Shown one piece after another: positions 22,493 through 35,903 of a DNA stretch of 64,000 nt; within the stretch, counting starts at the first letter, position 1, and every line of letters starts with the position of its first letter. The position numbers and the translations under genes were made by a program. The DNA lies in assembly GCA_000320605.2 (NCBI GenBank), contig KB445792.1:1989581-2053580 (forward strand), written 5' to 3'. Origin of the DNA: Gelatoporia subvermispora B. Taxonomy: Eukaryota > Basidiomycota > Agaricomycetes > Polyporales > Gelatoporiaceae. The notes beneath the pieces were generated by a model that saw only the letters and a list, made by a program, of their open reading frames with translations, was not told the DNA's origin and searched no databases.

Positions 22493-24933
22493 TCAATATG
22501 TCTCCCAAAATACATCCGGCAGGACCTGTCTCATGATAGTCCAATGTTTCATTGAGCTCTCTTCTTGCATTCCGATGAGTGGGTTCTTCTCGTCAGTTAG
22601 CAGATACCGGCTCCTATCTGTCTCCGAGACCTCTGAGAGGACCTTCTGGAGCGGGTACTCGCGTTTGGGGAGCGTTGACAAGACGCGTTGACGCAGGGGT
22701 GAGCCCAGGTAGTCAGATGTGCGCGACTTGCGGAAGGCGAGTTTCGATGAAGAACTGCAGAAAAATACCTGTGTCATAAGTACATGAGTATGAAGGAAGA
22801 TAGAGCAAGGAACTTCGGCGGCAGGGCTCACCCAGTTTAGGAAGTCGTCCCTTAGGACCTCCTCACTCGCAGGTTGCAGAGAGTCATGATATATCCGACA
22901 CGTATCGAAGACACTGGTAAGAGTCAGAGCTATGGAACGGAATGACTCCGAGCTCAGGATCCCGCCAAAGTTCTAGTGTATTCCACTAAGCCCAAGGAAC
23001 AACGAGATCGACAAGAGACTCACCACAGCCAGGACCCCGTCGTCTTCTAGGACCGCCTTCAGATCCTTCCACAGCTGCTGCGTGAATAGGTGTGCAGGCA
23101 AGCTACCACCAGAGAAGCAGTCGTGGACAATGATGTCGTATTTCGGGATGTCCTCCTTACGGAGGACTTCACCGCCCGCTGGCTGTGACCCGCCTTCAAG
23201 TACATGACGACGGAGTCGCGTCCACTTCCGCACATCCTCAACGAAGACTTGATCGGGGGTGGGGAGACCAAAAAATCGTTTTGCAGCATTGTACACCTCA
23301 GGATCGATTTCAACGATTGTTGTTGAAACGTTGTGGCGCATGAATGCCGTTGCTGATATTCCGGCCCCTAGTCCGCTATAAGAACCATGGATCAGTTGAT
23401 CAGAACATGCAGGAGAAGATCCGTGACGTGATACATACATGATCAAAGCACTTTCCCTAGGTTCTCCATTCGGTTTCTCCGACATCCGGGCTGCCTCTTG
23501 CAGCACGAAAGTACTGTATATCGAGTCCCCGAGCGGCTCTCCTGCCTCATCGCGCAGAGGTTCTGTGTCGTCGTCCACGTGTACCTTCGGTCCAATCCAA
23601 ACACCGCCCAGCAAACTATGCCCAGCGCGCAAGTAGCGGAGCGAATTCGCAATGCCAGCTACAGGTTGTTCCAGGGAGCTCGGAGGCAATGCCTCTCCGA
23701 CAACGACAACGTTCGAGAATGTCGAGTGAGCCGATGAGAGGATCCGGAGAGGGTAAGAAGGGTGGTAATAGGGCTCAGTCAGCGGTTTAGAGAGAGTGGG
23801 GGAGCGCAGAATGGTCATCGTGAGAACAGGGAGAAGCGGGACCAAAATGGAGCGCGAGATGGCGCCACGCTGAGAGACCGCCTTGGATTGCGTAGGTGGG
23901 GCAGCTGGTTGAGTTGCTGATGTTGTCTTCTCGGGAGCTTTTTTACGCTGCTGCTTCGTCTTCCCAGTTGTGGACTTCGTATCTTGCGGTGCGGTCACTT
24001 GCACCGGGGCCTTGGGGGTCTCAAACGAAGGGATAAAAGGCCATATAGCCCATGTGAGGATAGCAAGTGTTCCCGTATGAAGGAACTTGCAAAGTGGCAC
24101 GTGAGTATAGATTGATACAAATACAACATGCAACTATCTCACAATATCACTTTCGATGCTCTCATTGACGATCGCAATGGCTGGCCAGAGTCCCTGCAGC
24201 GAGGTGATAGCTGTTTGACATATAGGCAGAGTGATGATCTGCTGTGGTCCAGCTTGTGCGTCTTCCTGGTCTACAGATTGCTATCAGGAAGTTCAGCTTG
24301 GAGTCCTATATTGTGCGAAATAGCGGGAAAAGTAAGAGTATAGACCCATTCGAAACGGTAAGCTGCCAGCTAGGGTTGGAGACAGACCAGGTAATGAGCG
24401 GATCTTCAGGAACGTAAGGGAAATACATGGATCAGCAGCTCATACGGCCAAATGACATGGGCGACCCACAGCCAAACGACGCCTCAAGGACTGCAGCCCA
24501 TCCGACAGTCGGAAGTCGACAAGAGATGTGAAGCGGTACTCACTTGTAACGCCTTCACCAGCGTAACTCCTATGTAAAGAACTGGTGCGATCACAACCAG
24601 GTGCGTAATAACAGGTCCCCAGACAGGATCCCCGAGCCTCCCAGAGTACACAGCAACCCAGTAGGCCGAATTGGGCATCGCAAGTAATAGCAGACCCGCA
24701 GTCAACGTGGCAGGCAGTATCGGAAGCGTTGGCCCAAAGCTGCCCGCTATACATGCTGCCCAGACGACCTTGGTGAAGTGGTGATTCGTCGGACCTGAAC
24801 CATACAGCGGCTCGAGGTACCGACGGTATGCGAAAGTGACCAGAGACAACGCAACCAGCACGATCACGGATGCAGCCTTTGAGAGCGCATTGAGGAACAC
24901 CGAAGGTCGTCTTTGTGCATTATGAGAGGACAT
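22493..24933 (-). CDS. Membrane-anchored spermidine/spermine-synthase-like protein
   Basis: Exons in transcript order: 24544-24933, 24446-24482 (tentative), 24143-24270, 23439-24085, 23024-23375, 22832-22972, 22493-22768; about 656 aa. The N-terminus has several hydrophobic helices (VIVLVALSLVTFAY, WAACIAGSFG, LPATLTAGLLLLA, HLVVIAPVLYIGV, TLAILTWAIWPF). A charged Lys/Thr-rich segment follows, then a class-I SAM-type fold: LIIGLGAGISATAF, TTIVEIDPEVYNAAKRFF, FVEDVRKW, KYDIIVHDCFSGGSLPAHLFT. The GLGAG and E-I-D motifs match polyamine synthases; the catalytic detail and substrate are not certain. The second exon is inferred only from phase, with a GAG acceptor, and the intron after it is unusually long (about 175 bp). 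All other exons join cleanly. Confidence 0.83.
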
Positions 24934-25690
24934 GATGGGAAGAGAGAACCATGCCCGTCAGGTCTGGGACCCGGGCGAGGATAGACCGTCGTGTTGCGAG
25001 CATGGGCGTTTCGTAAGGCGAGTGAGATCAGTCCGAGTATTCTCCTTCGGTACCTGTCCTCAATAGGAAATGAAATCGACCATCGTGATCGGCGGTGCCT
25101 CGCCTCGGTCCCTGTTCAGTAATGGGGGATGCAACCTGAACAATCCCACTGGTTAACGCAACGACAGATTTGTGAGAGTAAGAGAACCAACGTTCGATGC
25201 CTCCGAAGCAGTGTAAGGCTCAACTCCGGAGCGCGCGATGGGTTCTACCAGCGTGGTGCTAATACATAGCAGACTCCAATGCCAGCTCCCATATCTTATC
25301 TCCAATGACTATGGCGCCTCACATGTTGCAGAGCTTGTAATGTGAAGCTACATCAACTTGTGAGAGCTGTAAAATGTCTCGGTCGAAAGGACCTTTGGCA
25401 ACAAACTGTGCCAGATGACACCCATGTAAGTAGACGCGTGAGGCGCATCAAAATCAGAAATGCCAGACGGGTGCGAGTCGCGTAGATGCGTGCGTGACGT
25501 CAGATCTTAGACCTGCCCGGACCTGGCGATGCAGATGAAGCTAGATGAAACCAAGTTGAGCTGCTGGCAAGTCTTTTGAGTGCGGAGCACTCCATCTCGG
25601 CCTATCCTTCCATCCTTCAGCGCGCCGTATACGCTCCATCTCTCGCTGCCTCCCATCTCACTCAGGTACCACTACCTTTGACAGCCAGCC
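24934..25690. promoter_or_regulatory. Divergent promoter region (spermidine-synthase-like / GBE)
   Basis: 757 bp between two head-to-head genes. No convincing open frame. It must hold both promoters; no individual element is clear. Confidence 0.55.
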
Positions 25691-28118
25691 ATGTCCGAGC
25701 AGCCCCTCCAGGCCAAAACCGTGCTCGATGTCGATCCCTGGCTCGAGCCCAATGTACCTGCTATTATCCATAGGCACGACGTGTTCAGGAAGTGGAAGAA
25801 CACGATTCAGGAGACAGAGGGTGGATACGATGCGTTCACAAAGGGCTACCTCAAGTTTGGGTTGCATGCGGGCCCGAACGGCGAGGTCACGTACCGCGAA
25901 TGGGCCCCAAACGCGGTCGAAGCTGCTCTCATTGGCGATTTCAGTGAGTTGCGCGAATGTGATACACGTCGTGTTGCGCTGATGGCGATGGTTGGGGTTT
26001 AGACGATTGGAGCCGTGTGTCTCATCCTATGACCAAGAACCCTTACGGTGTCTGGGAGATCACGGTCCCTCCTGTGAGCCCGGGAGTATGTGCGATCCCG
26101 CACGACTCCAAGATCAAGGTCTGAATCACGTTCACTACGTGCTTCCATGGCCACAAATTAACCCTGAGTAGATTTCTATGGTCCTCCCTGGCGGGGAGCG
26201 CATCGAACGTCTGCCTGCCTGGATTCGACGCGTCACACAAGACCTCTCCGTTTCGCCCACGTATGATGCGCGTTTCTGGAACCCGCCTGAGGAACAGCGG
26301 TACAAGTTCAAGAACGCACGCCCTCCGCAGCCCAAGAGCGCGCGCATATATGAAGCTCACGTCGGGATCTCCACGTCGGAGTACCGGGTCGGGACATACA
26401 AGGAGTTCACATCCAACACCCTCCCTCGAATCAGGGACCTAGGATACAACACGATCCAGCTGATGGCCGTTATGGAACACGCATACTATGCTTGTGAGTG
26501 CTATGTCCATTTGCGTCCCACGTGTATTGACGCCACTGCTTTATAGCATTTGGATACCAGGTAACGAGCTTTTTCGCTGCTAGCTCGCGATACGGCACCC
26601 CCGAGGAGCTCAAGGAGCTCGTGGATACCGCCCACGGAATGGGAATCACTGTCCTCCTGGATATTGTCCACTCACATGCGAGCAAGAACGTCCTCGATGG
26701 TCTGAACATGTTCGATGGCTCCGATCACCTCTACTTCCACGAGGGAGGTAAAGGGAGGCACGAACTGTGGGACAGTCGCTTGTTCAACTACGGCAGTCAT
26801 GAAGTGCTCCGTTTCCTCATGAGCAACTTGCGCTTCTGGGTCGAGGAGTACGCGTTTGACGGATTCCGGTTCGATGGCGTCACTAGCATGATGTACAAGC
26901 ATCATGGCATTGGCACCGGCTTTTCTGGTGGCTACCACGAGTATTTCGGCGACGGCGCAGACCTCGAAGCGATTGTATATCTCATGCTGGTAAGTTAAAA
27001 GCCATCACCATTAGCAATATAGCCTGACACAATTGGGACATAGGCAAATGACGCGATGCATACTCTTTTCCCAGCCTGCATCACTATCGCGGAGGACGTC
27101 TCCGGTATGCCCCTCTTGTGTAGACCTGTCTCTGAGGGCGGAGTCGGCTTCGACTACCGGCTCTCGATGGCCATTCCGGACATGTGGATCAAACTGCTCA
27201 AACACAAGCGTGACGACGAATGGGAACTGGGCGACATCGTGCATACGCTTACCAACAGGCGGTATCGCGAGAAAAGCATCGCATATGTGGAGAGCCATGA
27301 TCAAGCGCTTGTTGGTGACAAGACGATTGCGTTCTGGCTCATGGACAAGGAGATGTACACCAACATGTCAGATTTGACGGAGTACACTCCTATTGTTGCA
27401 CGTGGTATCGCACTGCACAAGATGATTCGGTGAGACCCCTTCCGATTCTACCGTGGATCCTGTCTCATGCATTTCGCACGTAGACTTTTTGTCCACTCCC
27501 TTGGCGGTGAGGGATACCTCAATTTCGAGGGCAACGAGTTCGGACACCCGGAAGTGCGTGCCAACGTTAATTTCTTGGACAGTAACTGAGCAGTATTCTT
27601 AGTGGCTTGACTTCCCTCGCGAGGGTAATGGTAATTCCTTCCATTACGCGCGCCGGCAATGGCCCGTCGTCGACGACCCCCTTCTGCGGTACAAGTACCT
27701 AAATGAGTTCGACAAGGCGATGAACCACCTCGAGGACAAGTACGGCTGGCTCGCCGCGGAGCCTGCGTACGTCTCGCTGAAGCATGAGGTTGACAAGGTG
27801 GTCGTGTACGAGCGTGCTGGGCTCCTGTTCGTCTTCAACTTCCACCCGACAAACTCGTACACGGACTACCGCGTCGGCGTCGAGGTGCCCGGGGAGTACA
27901 CTATCGTGCTGAGTAGCGACGAGAAGCGATTCGGTGGGTTCGAGAACGTCCTGTCCGGCGGGCAGTACTTCACGACACCAATGGAATGGAACGGGCGGAA
28001 GAACTGGGTTCAGGTGAGGGATCCCGCTCCTGGTGAAGTTTCTTCTATGATGGACCGTGCGTGGATGCTACAGGTATATGTCCCGTCTCGCGTCTGCATT
28101 GTGCTCGCCAAGAAATAG
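25691..28118 (+). CDS. GLC3: 1,4-alpha-glucan (glycogen) branching enzyme, GH13
   Basis: Exons 25691-25943, 26003-26118, 26172-26493, 26547-26989, 27044-27429, 27484-27553, 27603-28013, 28074-28118; 681 aa, close to yeast Glc3. Order: N-terminal CBM48 ([19 protein letters not shown]), then the (beta/alpha)8 barrel. The nucleophile is Asp about residue 340 in [13 protein letters not shown], the acid/base Glu about 395 in ITIAEDVSG, and the transition-state Asp about 464 in [30 protein letters not shown] and the C-terminal beta domain follow. It makes alpha-1,6 branches in glycogen. Intact with all catalytic residues. The symbol is by homology to yeast. Confidence 0.96.
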
Positions 28119-28736
28119 ACGGTTCAGAGAAGAAAACCATATACCATGCTCGAAGCCTGAAGATAGGAAGAAGCACTGACCTGTAGTATACATATCGAGT
28201 GGACGATCGAGAATTGCGGTTTCGGAGGAATGGCATGTATTGTAGAATCTCCAAGAGAGTTTGTGCAATGATCGAATCTCTGGCACCGCCGATTTATAGA
28301 TCGGCCTGCCTGGAAGCAAGAGAGAGCAACGCAGAAGGGAGAGAATTGACGAAAAGCCTCCGTCTTGCCACGTGATTCCAGCGAGAGTCACTCAAGCGCT
28401 CAGGAAGATCCCGGTGGCGGGCGCACCTTGCTCTATCGCCCATTACCCGGTTTGCATTCTGCAGCGTCTGCGCACAATATAGTACTTATTTTAACTTGTC
28501 TAAGCTGTTGGGCTTGCTCACTTCATCTGTTTGCAAGGGGTGGTGTCATTTTTTGCGGATTTGCGGATTTGCGCGAGATCCAAGGCTGCCGAATTGCGGA
28601 GGTCCGAGTGCCGCCCCTTCGCACGCTGGATGCACCACTCATGGCGTTATCTCCAGTAATACCGCGTGAACTGCTGGTTGAATCCTACGCTCTTGACTCT
28701 GCGCAGCCTACTACATGAACCAGCTCTGAGACCGTC
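28119..28736. other. Intergenic, no gene seen
   Basis: A 117-codon frame (28365-28718) has no motif. A short direct repeat, TGCGGATT twice in a row, lies at about 28553-28570. Probably the GBE terminator and the next promoter. Confidence 0.5.
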
Positions 28737-31700
28737 ATGACCGACGTGAAGGCAGACGCGGTCAGCGAGAAGGCCCTCGAAGGCATCCCTGCGCCCGTCG
28801 CGACTCCGCAGCCCGCCTATGGACGCGGGCGCGGTGCGACTGTCTGGAGCAAGATCTTGCGTGTACTAATTGTTGTGCTACTGGGTGGTACCCTCTTCCA
28901 GCGCTGGAAGCGATCTCTGGAGAATGCTCAGGTTGACGAAGGCTCCTGGGTCGCCCGCGCTCTCGGAGAGCACGGCAAAGGCCGCAGAGTCTTGTTTGGC
29001 AAGAAGGCGGAGGAAGCGTTCTTGTACGAACCTCTCATTCTATACTCTACCATTGGTGAATGCTCAGCGGGCGTGTTCAACAGACTCGTTCCGAACCCCA
29101 TAAGCGCTGTCGACGCCTCCGTTCAATATGCAACGAAGCCACACATGGCGGGCACGGAGGGCGACTTCAAGACCGCGACGGACTTTCTCGAGCTGTTCCA
29201 GACGGAACTGGGGGCGGTCGCACCGGAATCGCCGCCCATCTACTCCGCCGGTACGGTCGAGTCGCAGAACGCGACGCTGTCTATCCCGTCCCTCCATACA
29301 CCCACCGCATGGATCGATGTCTATTACCCGGTCATGAACACTGCGTTGGACAGAAGCATCCAAATTCTGGACGACGACGGAAATGCGGTGTGGACAGCTG
29401 AGCTGGAAGAAGTTGCGGACGATACGGACCCGGATGCGGGGAAGTATTACGACGCTGTCCCCGCTTGGCACGGCTTGAGCAAAGGCGGCGAGGCTAAAGG
29501 CAAACTGGTATACGCCAATTACGGTAGGCAGGAAGATTATGACGACTTAGAGGCAAAAGGTTTGTATGAGTGTATACTCTTTCCGGTTGTGCCCACTTGC
29601 TCAACGCCGGTGTTCAGGGGTTGACCTGAATGGAACAATCGTGATCACACGCTACGGTGGAATTTTCCGTGGCCTCAAGGTTATTTCTGTGTTTCATCTG
29701 CGCATTTTGTACGCATCATTGACGTCCGTGTATCTTGTTCCTTCAGGTCAAGGGTGCCCAAGAACGAGGCGCTGTTGGTGTCCTCATTTACTCCGACCCT
29801 CGTGATGACGGGACGGTCACCGTCGAGAATGGCTACATACCGTGCGTACTTCCAAGTCGGAGAGCTCAAGTGTATTCTCATTGTACCGTGTAGATATCCT
29901 CATGGCCCCGCTAGGAACCCGAATTCAGTTCAGCGTGGAAGCACGCAATACCTTTCGGTCTACCCCGGGTGGGTGTCCTTCCGGTTGTGCATGATGTCCC
30001 CGACCAACTCATTCTTTTAAATACTGTCCAGAGATCCGACCACCCCCGGGTATCCCTCGTATGAGAATAGCACTCGGACGGAGGGCTCGAACATCCCCGC
30101 CATTCCTAGCTTGCCCATCTCGTGGGCCAACGCCAAGGTGCTTCTCAAAGAGATCAAGGAAAACGGCGGTGGCCTGAACCGAACTATATCCCTTGTTAAT
30201 CATGGTGCGTGTCTCTAATTCGTATTTTAACTACATGTGTTGAGACATCACTTTCCCTCTGGTAGTCGACGACCGGGTCATTCCCATCTGGAACACAATG
30301 GGTGTTATTCCCGGGTTGATCAAGGACGAGGTTGTCATGATTGGAAACCACCGAGACGCCTGGGTGTGTCCTGAGCTGAGACATTCTAGAGTAGTCTGCT
30401 AACCTACTGCTCAATACGTAGGTGCTTGGCGCCACCGACCCATCCTCTGGGACAGTCTCTATGCACGAAATCGTCCGCGGCTTTGGTACCCTCTTGAGAC
30501 GGGGGTGGAAACCGCTGCGGACCATCGTCATCGCCAGCTGGGATGCTGAAGAGGTATGCTGAAATAATTTATTCTATTCTACATGTTCTCACCAGCTGCA
30601 CCTGTAGTATGGTTTGATTGGCAGCACAGAATGGGGCGAAGATTTCGACGAATTTATCAAGGAATACATTGTTGCCTATCTGAACATGGGTATGCGATAT
30701 ATTCCCAAAGGTATCGTACTTGCTGATAATCGTTCCCGTTCTAGATTCGTCAGTCTCCGGCTCACGTTTCAGCCCTGCTGCATCCCCATCACTTGCCCAT
30801 CTCGTACGGGCAGTCGCACTGGATGTACCTCATCCTACCAAACCTGGAAAGAGCTTGTGGGACGCCAGACAGGATCGCGGTACTCTGACAGGCGGGAATG
30901 TCGACCCCGAGGTCCTTGCTATGCACGAGGAAGAGCTTCAGGCGATAGACGAAGTTGGGGTTGGCGTGCTTGGCTCAGGAAGTGACTACACTGTCTTCTT
31001 GCAGCGGGCTGGAGTGAGTTTTTTGTCGATCCTCTTGTCGGGTGCAAGTCGTAACGTGGGCGATAGGTGGCAAGTCACAGTGGGGGATTCGGCTCGACTT
31101 TGTCCGATCCAGTATACCACTACCACTCGGTCTTCGACTCACACCGGTGGCAGTTGTTGTATGGTGATCCTGGTTTTGTGCGCCACGTAAGACTCTTGCC
31201 AGAACTCAGGCTAAGTTTGATGTGCTGATATCGGTCCTGTCAGGTTGCTATCGCCAAATACCTTGGGCTCATGACATTGCGTATGGCCGATTCTATCGTG
31301 TTACCTATCAACACGACGCATTATGCATACGAGCTCGAATTATACCTGGAAAAGTACGTCAGCTTCTTTGGAATGGTGTCTGTTCTGATCGAGCAATCCT
31401 CATAGGGTTGAGAGTATCGCTTCCTCTGCGTCCCTCGACGTCAACTTCAAATCCGTTAAGAAGTCGATTCATACTTTGCAGCATGCGAGCAAGAAGCTCG
31501 ATAAAGAGAAAGCGACAGCGGAACACAAGCTCGAGCATATCGTGAAGAAAATTGCGAAGCACCGGGCAGTCAGGCGCAAGATCCACGAGGTCATCTGCAA
31601 ACTGAAGTCGGTCTTCGGCCTAAAGTGCGAGTCCGACAGCCTGCACAGCTGCGGCAAGCACGGAGCCCACGAGCGCCACAACCGTGCTCTCTCGGCCGAG

Positions 31701-32169
31701 ACCTCGAACGGCCAAACGATGACACCCAGAACGGGTCGTTACATGGGCATCATGAAGGAGAGACGCAGTCACGAGCACGGGCAGGAGCATGCGGCATACG
31801 ACAAGCATGCAAAGGGTCCGTTTAGCAAACACCTGCTCAAGAAGCTCAAGCGTGCCGTGAAGCGCGTGCGCGCTGTCAACGAGAAGCTCGCTTCCTTCGA
31901 AAGTGGCTTCATCCACGAGGATGGAATCAAGGACCGCGAGTGGTACCGTCACCTCGGTGTTGCTCCCGGAAAATGGCTAGGTACGTTAAGTATCACGGTA
32001 GTGGCGTGTTGGCACTATACTGAATGACTCGCGTGCAGGCTATGGTGCGACGACGCTGCCGGCGTTGACAGAGGCCATCACGTACGAGAAGAATGCAACA
32101 CTCGCGCAATACGAGACCGGCAGGCTTCAGGGTCTGATTGACAAGTTGGTGAAAGAAATTGAGGTCTAA
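28737..32169 (+). CDS. Glutamate carboxypeptidase II-like M28 metallopeptidase (transferrin-receptor-like)
   Basis: Thirteen exons: 28737-29559, 29618-29679, 29747-29841, 29894-29968, 30032-30204, 30266-30363, 30422-30553, 30608-30689, 30745-31013, 31067-31186, 31244-31353, 31406-31980, 32039-32169; 914 aa. Type II topology: cytosolic 40 residues, [17 protein letters not shown], lumenal remainder. A PA-like domain has GVLIYSDP. The co-catalytic zinc site is [39 protein letters not shown] and YHYHSVFDS, so all five ligands and the general base are present. The C-terminal dimerisation domain carries a long Lys/His-rich insertion, about residues 700-850. The substrate of fungal homologues is not established. 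Probably an active peptidase of the secretory or vacuolar membrane. Confidence 0.92.
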
Positions 32170-32629
32170 AATGTAGGTTATGAACTGCAGCCCCATTTGG
32201 CGTTGTGCATGTTGCGTGAAGGAAGTTTGAAAGGATGGATGTACTTCCTGTGACTGTCAATGTATTTTTAGGCGCAAGCCTGGACTCGTGCTCAATTTCG
32301 TCTGTTCATGTTCGGGCATTCTGCGTGAGCATGTTGCTTTACTTTGGGGTGAAACGGGGTCTTTCGTGCGCGGCGCTATGCACCGAGAAGAGACACCCTC
32401 GATTGTAGCATCGTCCTACATGTACAATTGGTCAAATTTGAAAACCTCTTTGCGGCGGAGACAAGCCACCGATTGATGAATGTGTGTCGCCTAGTGATAC
32501 TCGGATATGTATAATACTACACGTAAATGCCTGTCGAATTAGGGGTATACATCTAGGGTACGGATTATACTGCGGATTGAATTATCCGAAGAGTCGAAGA
32601 GGTTGCGAATACGACGCGCTGACTATTCG
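32170..32629. other. 3' intergenic between convergent genes
   Basis: 460 bp with only short frames. Nothing supported. Confidence 0.55.
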
Positions 32630-35600
32630 CTACTTGGACGGCGGCCACACATTCGACATACCACGCTGTTCCGAGGTTCGCGCTCGCTGTATATCCGGTC
32701 GCGCGAACGCCGTCGTCGAAGCGTAATCCGTCGGAAGGCCGTTGCTACCGATCATGCCTGGGGCTGAATTGCGGAGTCCATCAAAATGCACATGCTTCAG
32801 CGACATCGTACGGGGGCCGTCGAAGTTATTTGCACCAGCTATCTGGAACCCACGGTCCGATCCTGGAGGTGCAGCCGACGAGTAGCCTTGCCCGCCGGTC
32901 GGATGAGGTTGGGGACCGTTAGCCCGCCTCTCGAATGCAAGACGTGGTTGTGCACCATCATTCTGATCGAACACGATCCACTCTTGCGGTGAGAGGTCAC
33001 GCCCGTTCGCACCCGGTATTGATGGCACTGACTAATTCAGCGAAATCAGAACTGAGATTCGCCCGGCCACCACTGGAACTTACCGATTGCCTCTTCATGT
33101 TCCACGGCCTAGGACCCTGCAGCAAAGCATCCGATGGGGCCAACGAAGGTGGCATCTAAACGGAAAACTCAGCGGCATCATAAAACATATACCGGTCACT
33201 GCTCACCGGTACCGAGCCCACGGTTGACGCAACTCCGTTATCATGGGCTACTGCGGGAGTTCGAGACGCCGAGATTGCATCAGATTGGCCGAGTGAGTGA
33301 CCTCCACTAGCAACGAACGCTTGCACCTGCGCCACGGTTCGAGAGTAGAGACGTCCAGAAGCCTCGGTGAAATCGACAGGCGGGACTTTACCACCTGCGG
33401 CCATTCCGCTCAATAGAATGTCCTTGAGTAAGGGTCGCTGATCACCACCGTTAATGTCGCCTTGCCAACCATGCTTGAGGGCATGGGCCGCACGCATATA
33501 CAGACCGTCCTGCAATGCTCTGAGCCGCCGGGTCCGATCCATGGAAGGCCACACGTATCTAGCGACAACCGTCGCGCCGGCCCTATCGTAACACGGCAAC
33601 AGCGCAGGGTCGACGGTGTCTTGCGAGGCGAGTCGTTGTACTGTGCACGAGACATCTTCCGCGGGTTGCTGAATGGGTCCATAAGGACCGAACGAGGGTG
33701 CGACCGTGGCAGTCGGCTGATTGTTGCTGTCCGAGAGAGGACCTTTGACTTGCCCGATCGCACTCTCGTCATTCAAGGTGGAAGAACTGTCGCTTCTTTC
33801 TGCCCGCTCTACCTTCAAGATCAGCGGCCCAGAGATGGCTGCGCCAGGAGGAAGTGGTAAAGTGACGGCGAGAAGCTCTCGCTCGAGCACTTGGAAGGCC
33901 CGCTTGACGTCGGCAACGCACGCTTCACCCGAAGGAAGCTTATATGACAGTTGCACAGATATTTGCATATCTGTAGGCATCTGAGCGACGCCAGCTGTTA
34001 CATTGACGTCAATGGGCAGAGAGCAGCGACTGTCCGTCGAAGCAGACCGAGTAGTCGGCGCAGGCGAATTCCTGAACACTGTATCAGAGAAACGGGCGTG
34101 ACTCGGAGATGCGTTGTCGGCTCTAGTAGGCCCCGTCGGAGGCGTTTGATTCAGATGCATCGCGCTGCCCTTGGGGTCGGAGAGACGGGCAGAGAGAGGT
34201 CCCATAAGACTAATAAGGGGCGTTTGAGCAGCAGCAGAAAGCCTTGGCGTTTGAACAGTCGGCTCCACGCTTCCTAGAATTTCAGGACCTTCTTTAGAGC
34301 GCGATTTGGACGGAGAATCCGCGGAGCCGTTGCCGTGAGCCTTACTATTCGATCGCTGCGGGGTACTTCGCCCTCCACGACCGCCTTTTGAACCGCGGGA
34401 TCGTTGAGGTTTAGTCTTCATATCAGAAGGAGCTAGAGCCCAGTTTGGTCGTTCAGCTGTATGAGGCGGCCCGAGGCCCCTAGCCGCCTCTTGACTGGTT
34501 CCGTCGGAAGCTGATGCCCCAGCGGTGGGACTGATACACTCAAGAATTGGCCCAGAAGCTGGTAGCGGAGGAGCACCGGAGGTCGGCTCAGAGCTGTCGC
34601 TGGAAGCACTGGCCACAGTGACAGGCGGGAGTTTCAAGGGTTCTTCTTTAATCTCCGAGCTGCTCCCCTGAGGCTGTGATAGCATGTCGGATCGTAGATC
34701 TTCAGGTTGCTGAAGAGCCTTTGAGCGTTTATATAAGCGAGATGTAAAGCTAGAGGTACTTACTATGGACGACACGACTTGAGGATTGCTTTGGACCGCC
34801 TCCATGGCTAGCAAGAAGGTCCTAGAGCCACACCGTGGGGAAGGCGACCGGGCAGGTTCATGTGGTAGGGGTAAATGCGCAGCAGTGTGTGGCGGAACAA
34901 CTGACTGTTCGGGGATGCCAGCAGAAGGGCTGGAAGGTTGGGAAGAGGGCGCTATATGCGCGGTTCCCGGTGAATCTGAGGGTGCAGTCGGCGATGCCTT
35001 GTATTCAGACTCCAATATCGCAGGTACATTGGGAGTGACATCAAGCGCAACGGTCTGCGATGTCTCCGCAGCAGCAGGAGATGCGTCGAGGTGGGCCCTA
35101 GAGGAAGGGAGGGGAATACCAACAGACTCGGTCAACTCCCGCAGAAGCAGGGCCTCGTCACTTTTGGATATCTCCATGGAACGGACGAGGTTGTCAATCG
35201 CTTGGATTTCAGATGCCGTATACTTGCAGCCATCAACACTCGGCGGTCCACCGCTGTTGCTACGTTCCATTGTAGAAGCGATTGAGAGCTCCCTGATAGG
35301 CTATCCCAACGTCACGTAATGTCTGTGATTGGATTGTGAGGAGTGAGCGTACCGTCAACATGCATGGAGCTCGAGGTCGTCGGAGCGCCTGTCTTTCAGC
35401 GAGGGACAAAGATCCGAGCCCGAAGCTATTAGGGCTGAGCATTTCAGAGATCCCATCATCGGGATCCTCGTCGCAGTCGGAGACGTTAGCGTCTTGGGTA
35501 GTTTGTGTCTGCATACGATCGTCTACGGGATCGACCGGTTCTTCTGCCTGAACTTCCAGCTCAGGTTCCTCCGAAGGCAGACTACCCTGAGTCGGACTTG

Positions 35601-35903
35601 ACCGTGGCTCCTTTCGACCCTCTTGGGCATTATCTGGAGTATCAATGGTCTGAGTCTCCGGCTGAGTCTCCGTCTCTGCAGCAGGCGCGATATCCGCCAA
35701 AGCCTTCTTCAACTGAGTAGGTGGCAATGGCTGCCACACGGAAAATCGTCAGCAGACTGTTCGGATACCCGTCGAGAGGAGATACACACCACATCGACTG
35801 AACTCGCGGTAGAGTTTGCTCGAGACCTGGAGGGTTCGCGAGGTTGGGGCGAGCCCCGTACACGCGCGAAAACACTCGCAACTGCGCTGGGGACGATGTG
35901 CAT
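32630..35903 (-). CDS. Large low-complexity protein, function unknown
   Basis: Exons in transcript order: 35790-35903, 35353-35730, 33207-35300, 33084-33155, 32630-33031; 1019 aa. A further in-frame 54-bp candidate intron (34710-34763) would give 1001 aa. It starts MHIVPSAVASVFARVRGS. Acidic Pro/Glu-rich N-third (residues 39-164), then a helical block (CKYTASEIQAIDNLVRSMEI) and long Ser/Pro-rich disorder containing a basic patch (KPQRSRGSKGGRGGR). A more ordered segment follows near the middle/C-third: ISVQLSYKLPSGEACVADVKR, then RYVWPSMDRTRRLRALQDGLY. The Gly/Asn-rich C-terminus ends NVWPPSK. No signal peptide or membrane segment. I do not recognise the family; an RGG-like patch suggests RNA or chromatin contact, but weakly. 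Confidence 0.75.

Noticed and set aside
34786..35319. 177-codon plus-strand frame
   Set aside because: Antisense shadow of the large unknown gene.
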